DNA of 64,000 bases from Bacteroidales bacterium (lineage in GTDB: Bacteria; Bacteroidota; Bacteroidia; Bacteroidales; Muribaculaceae): contig QAMW01000017.1 of the NCBI GenBank assembly GCA_003150235.1, positions 62,001 to 126,000 on the forward strand, in the 5' to 3' direction. Each line of letters opens with the position of its first letter. Within the stretch, counting starts at the first letter, position 1. A program made the translations under genes and the position numbers. Positions 61,507-64,000 of the stretch are shown here, in pieces. The notes under the pieces are model-generated. The model saw only the letters and a program-made list of their open reading frames with translations, searched no databases and was not told the DNA's origin.

Positions 61507-61847
61507 CGTTTCGGGGTATGGGCTTTTTTCTTGCCGGAGTTTTTGCGTATCTGCAACAGCTCTTCAGTCGTCGTGTATTTTGGCGTGGCGAAGATGTCGC
61601 GTATCTCGGTCAGGTAGCCGAGTGCCATGGCGAGGAGCAACAGATTTTTCAGCGATATCAGCCCTTTCTGTTCAAAACGGGTGATGTTGGAGAGAGCCAC
61701 TCCCGACTTTTCTGCCATAACCTCGCGCGTCAAGGATTTCTCCACGCGACGGCGGCGGAAGTCGTCGGCTATTTTCTTTGCGACATCCTCGACATCGGGG
61801 AGCAAGTATTGCTCAAGAACTGATAACATATTATCTGTATCGCTCAT
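61503..61847 (-). CDS. hipB: HipB-like HTH antitoxin
   Basis: 114 aa from ATG at 61847. An upstream in-frame ATG at 61883 lies inside the -7 box, so the shorter start is chosen. The HTH_3 (Cro/C1) domain is at about 35-90: RVEKSLTREVMAEKSGVALS, then NITRFEQKGLISLKNLLLLA. It should bind and neutralise HipA and repress the operon. The basic C-terminal tail (KNSGKKKAHTPKR) is unusual for HipB and overlaps the hipA start. It sits 3' of mfd on the same strand, 87 bp away. Confidence 0.9.
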   Translation of the reverse strand: MSDTDNMLSVLEQYLLPDVEDVAKKIADDFRRRRVEKSLTREVMAEKSGVALSNITRFEQKGLISLKNLLLLAMALGYLTEIRDIFATPKYTTTEELLQIRKNSGKKKAHTPKR

Positions 61848-61880
61848 ATTTTTGAAATACTGTCTAAATATTGTCAGTTG

Positions 61881-61928
61881 CAAAGATACGGGTAAGCGGT
61901 CATAATGCCAAATTTATTTTAGCATTAT
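61881..61928 (-). promoter_or_regulatory. hipBA promoter and candidate operator
   Basis: Minus strand: TTTG (61912-61909), a 20-bp spacer, TATCTTTG (61888-61881). A perfect 7-bp inverted repeat ATAATGC...GCATTAT at 61902-61928 (13-bp spacer) encloses the -33 box, so a HipB dimer bound there would block RNA polymerase. Confidence 0.7.
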
Positions 61929-61970
61929 CAAGCTGGAGTATCTTTTACCATTAGCTGTGGCGGTGGGCTG

Positions 61971-64000
61971 TCAGATGGAGGTGAGGTTGAGGATTTCCTG
62001 AAGCAGGGCGACGGCTTCTTCGACAGTGGGCACATCGCTGATTACGATGCTGCGCCGCCCGTTTTTCTCGCGGATACGGCAGCGGCGCGGATGAGCCTGC
62101 ATGTAGTTGAGTATCCTGCCAAACATGGGCGACCTGTAATATGCCTGATTGCTGTCGTCGACAAAATACATGTACATCTGACCCATCTTGAGCATGATTT
62201 TCTCAATGCCGAGACGGCGCGCGAGATAGCGCAGACGCGGTATGCGCAGCAGTTCTGCGGTCTCCTTGGGAATTTTGCCGAAACGGTCCTCAAGATTCAT
62301 CTTGAATTTCTGCAGGTCGAGTTCGCGCTCGATGCCGTCAAGCTCCTTGTAGAGGCTTATGCGCTCGCTCTCCTGCGGCACATAGTCGGGCGGCAGCAGC
62401 AGCTCCATGTCGCTCTCTACCGTGCAGTCGGCTACAAATTCCTCTTCGCCGCTACCGTCATCGGCGGTCAGCGTGTCGGCAAACTCCTCGTTTTTCAGCT
62501 CTGTCACAGCCTCTTTAAGTATGCGTTGGTAAGTCTCGTAGCCGAGGTCGGCGATGAAACCCGACTGCTCCGCGCCGAGCAGGTTGCCCGCGCCGCGTAT
62601 GTCGAGGTCCTGCATGGCGATGTGGATTCCTGACCCGAGTTCGCTGAAACTTTCGATTGCCTGCAACCGGCGGCGCGCCACGGGTGTAAGCGGCAGGTGA
62701 GGCGGTACGAGCAGATAGCAGAATGCCTTGCGGGAACTTCTTCCCACACGTCCGCGCAGCTGGTGAAGCTCGCTCAGTCCGAAATTCTGGGCGTTGTTGA
62801 TTATTATGGTGTTGACATTCGGCATGTCGATGCCCGACTCGACGATGGTGGTGGCAAGCAGCACGTCGTAGTCATGGTTGGCGAAGTCGATTATCGCTTT
62901 CTCCAGCTTGTCGGGGGGCATCTGCCCGTGTGCCACGATGGTACGTGCATCGGGCACAAGCCGTTTTATCATGTTTTCGAGGTCATACAGTCCTTCGATA
63001 CGCGGATTGATTACGAATACCTGTCCGTTGCGCGACATCTCGAAATTGACCGCCTCGGTCACGATGTCGTCGTTGAGGGCGTTGATGGAGGTGACGATGG
63101 GGTATCGGTTGGCGGGCGGCGTGGTGATGGCGGAGAGGTCGCGCGCTCCCATCAGCGAGAATTGCAGTGTGCGCGGTATCGGTGTCGCCGACATCGTGAG
63201 AGTGTCGACATTGACTTTGAGCTGCTTTAGCTTTTCCTTTACGGCAACGCCGAATTTCTGTTCCTCGTCGACTATGAGCAGTCCGAGGTCTTTGAACTTC
63301 ACATCCTTGCCTATGAGCTTGTGGGTGCCGATAAGTATGTCGATTTTTCCTTCGGCGAGGTCGGCGAGTATCTGTTTCACATCCTTGGCGGAGCGGGCGC
63401 GGGATATGTAGTCGACGCGCACGGGAAACTCTTTCAGGCGCTCTTTGAAGGTGTTGAAATGCTGGTAGGCGAGCACGGTTGTCGGCACGAGCACGGCGGT
63501 CTGTTTGTTGTCGGTCGCCGCCTTGAATGCCGCTCTTATCGCCACTTCTGTCTTGCCGAAACCCACGTCACCGCAGATGAGGCGGTCCATCGGGCGCGGC
63601 GACTCCATGTCGCTCTTCACCGCCTGGGTGGCGGTGAGCTGGTCGGGGGTATCCTCGTAGATAAACGATGCCTCAAGCTCCTGCTGCAGGTAGCTGTCGG
63701 GCGAATAGGCAAATCCCTGTTCGTCTTTTCGTGCCGCATATAGCTTGATGAGGTCGCGCGCTATATCTTTCAGCTTCGACTTGGTGCGGTCTTTCATTTT
63801 GCCCCAGGCTCCCGAGCCGAGACGGTTGATGCGCGGTTCCACACCCTCCTTGCCCCGGTATTTCGACAGCTTGTGGAGCGAGTGGATGCTCACGAGCAAT
63901 ATGTCGTTGTTGAGGTAGATGAGTTTTATCATCTCCTGCATACGCCCGTTGACCTCCGTCCGTATCAGTCCGCCGAACTTGCCTACGCCGTGGTCTACAT
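61971..64000 (-). CDS. mfd: Transcription-repair coupling factor, C-terminal part (5' end outside window)
   Basis: The frame runs off the window edge; the visible part is about 676 codons. It begins within the CarD-like RNA polymerase interaction domain (DHGVGKFGGLIRTEVNGRMQ), then the superfamily 2 translocase: Walker A DRLICGDVGFGKTE, LLIVDEEQKFGV (DEEQ box), MSATPIPRTLQ, and lobe 2 with ESGIDMPNVNTIIINNAQNF and QLRGRVGRSSRKAFCYLL. The TRG motif region and the C-terminal D7 domain (LYKELDGIERELDLQKFKMN) follow. It removes stalled RNA polymerase and recruits UvrA. Cytoplasmic. Confidence 0.97.
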   Translation of the reverse strand, partial: VDHGVGKFGGLIRTEVNGRMQEMIKLIYLNNDILLVSIHSLHKLSKYRGKEGVEPRINRLGSGAWGKMKDRTKSKLKDIARDLIKLYAARKDEQGFAYSPDSYLQQELEASFIYEDTPDQLTATQAVKSDMESPRPMDRLICGDVGFGKTEVAIRAAFKAATDNKQTAVLVPTTVLAYQHFNTFKERLKEFPVRVDYISRARSAKDVKQILADLAEGKIDILIGTHKLIGKDVKFKDLGLLIVDEEQKFGVAVKEKLKQLKVNVDTLTMSATPIPRTLQFSLMGARDLSAITTPPANRYPIVTSINALNDDIVTEAVNFEMSRNGQVFVINPRIEGLYDLENMIKRLVPDARTIVAHGQMPPDKLEKAIIDFANHDYDVLLATTIVESGIDMPNVNTIIINNAQNFGLSELHQLRGRVGRSSRKAFCYLLVPPHLPLTPVARRRLQAIESFSELGSGIHIAMQDLDIRGAGNLLGAEQSGFIADLGYETYQRILKEAVTELKNEEFADTLTADDGSGEEEFVADCTVESDMELLLPPDYVPQESERISLYKELDGIERELDLQKFKMNLEDRFGKIPKETAELLRIPRLRYLARRLGIEKIMLKMGQMYMYFVDDSNQAYYRSPMFGRILNYMQAHPRRCRIREKNGRRSIVISDVPTVEEAVALLQEILNLTSI

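Overview
The window is a chromosomal piece of a Bacteroidales bacterium, probably of the gut and close to Muribaculaceae. This rests on two SusC/SusD polysaccharide loci, BACON-domain lipoproteins, TAnnTTTG promoter boxes of the Bacteroidetes type, a lipidated Omp85 partner of TamB, and BspA-like leucine-rich repeats. The family-level placement is inference. No rRNA, tRNA, CRISPR array, integrase or transposase gene was found.

Layout. 1-12.4 kb, minus strand: a beta-glucan (laminarin-like) utilisation locus. A one-component membrane regulator comes first, then a GH16 with two BACON domains, a GH3, SusC, SusD and a surface glycan-binding lipoprotein cut by the window start. A GH2 lipoprotein lies upstream of the regulator. 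15.3-16.4 kb, plus strand: asnA. 16.3-20.2 kb, minus strand: a compact five-gene block made of a spanin-like lipoprotein, a portal-like protein, a head connector-like protein, a major-capsid-like protein and a small acidic protein. It has its own host-type promoter and no terminase, tail, integrase or lysis enzyme. It overlaps the end of asnA, so it looks resident rather than a freshly integrated prophage, and it is the best candidate for an undescribed system. 21-29.7 kb, minus strand: a starch-type susCDEF locus without any amylase, whose susC is frameshifted at a G run, plus a separately transcribed secreted protein. 30.9-41 kb: an outer-membrane assembly cluster, with lptD divergent from tamB-tamL. 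43-46 kb: a BspA-like LRR protein. 46.2-51.5 kb, minus strand: a xylose operon (Nudix-type regulator, xylB, xylA, xylE). 52-57.4 kb, minus strand: PhoH, purC, menG, a DUF3078 protein and two secreted unknowns. 57.8-59.8 kb: glgB. 60.4-61.9 kb: hipBA. 62-64 kb: the 3' part of mfd.

The long gaps between genes (20.3-20.9, 29.7-30.9, 41.0-43.1, 45.9-46.2, 51.6-52.1, 57.5-57.8 and 59.9-60.4 kb) are built from a few recurring, hairpin-rich repeat families arranged as mosaics. One is about 272 bp long with inverted ends and several internal stem-loops (4 copies). One is 164 bp with 14-bp inverted ends (2 copies, identical length). One is about 210 bp and is a large inverted repeat (5 full copies and 1 partial). 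One is a short GC-rich unit that is locally amplified as a 110-bp tandem repeat, and one is a heptamer-type spacer. These structured repeats are the second main point of interest.
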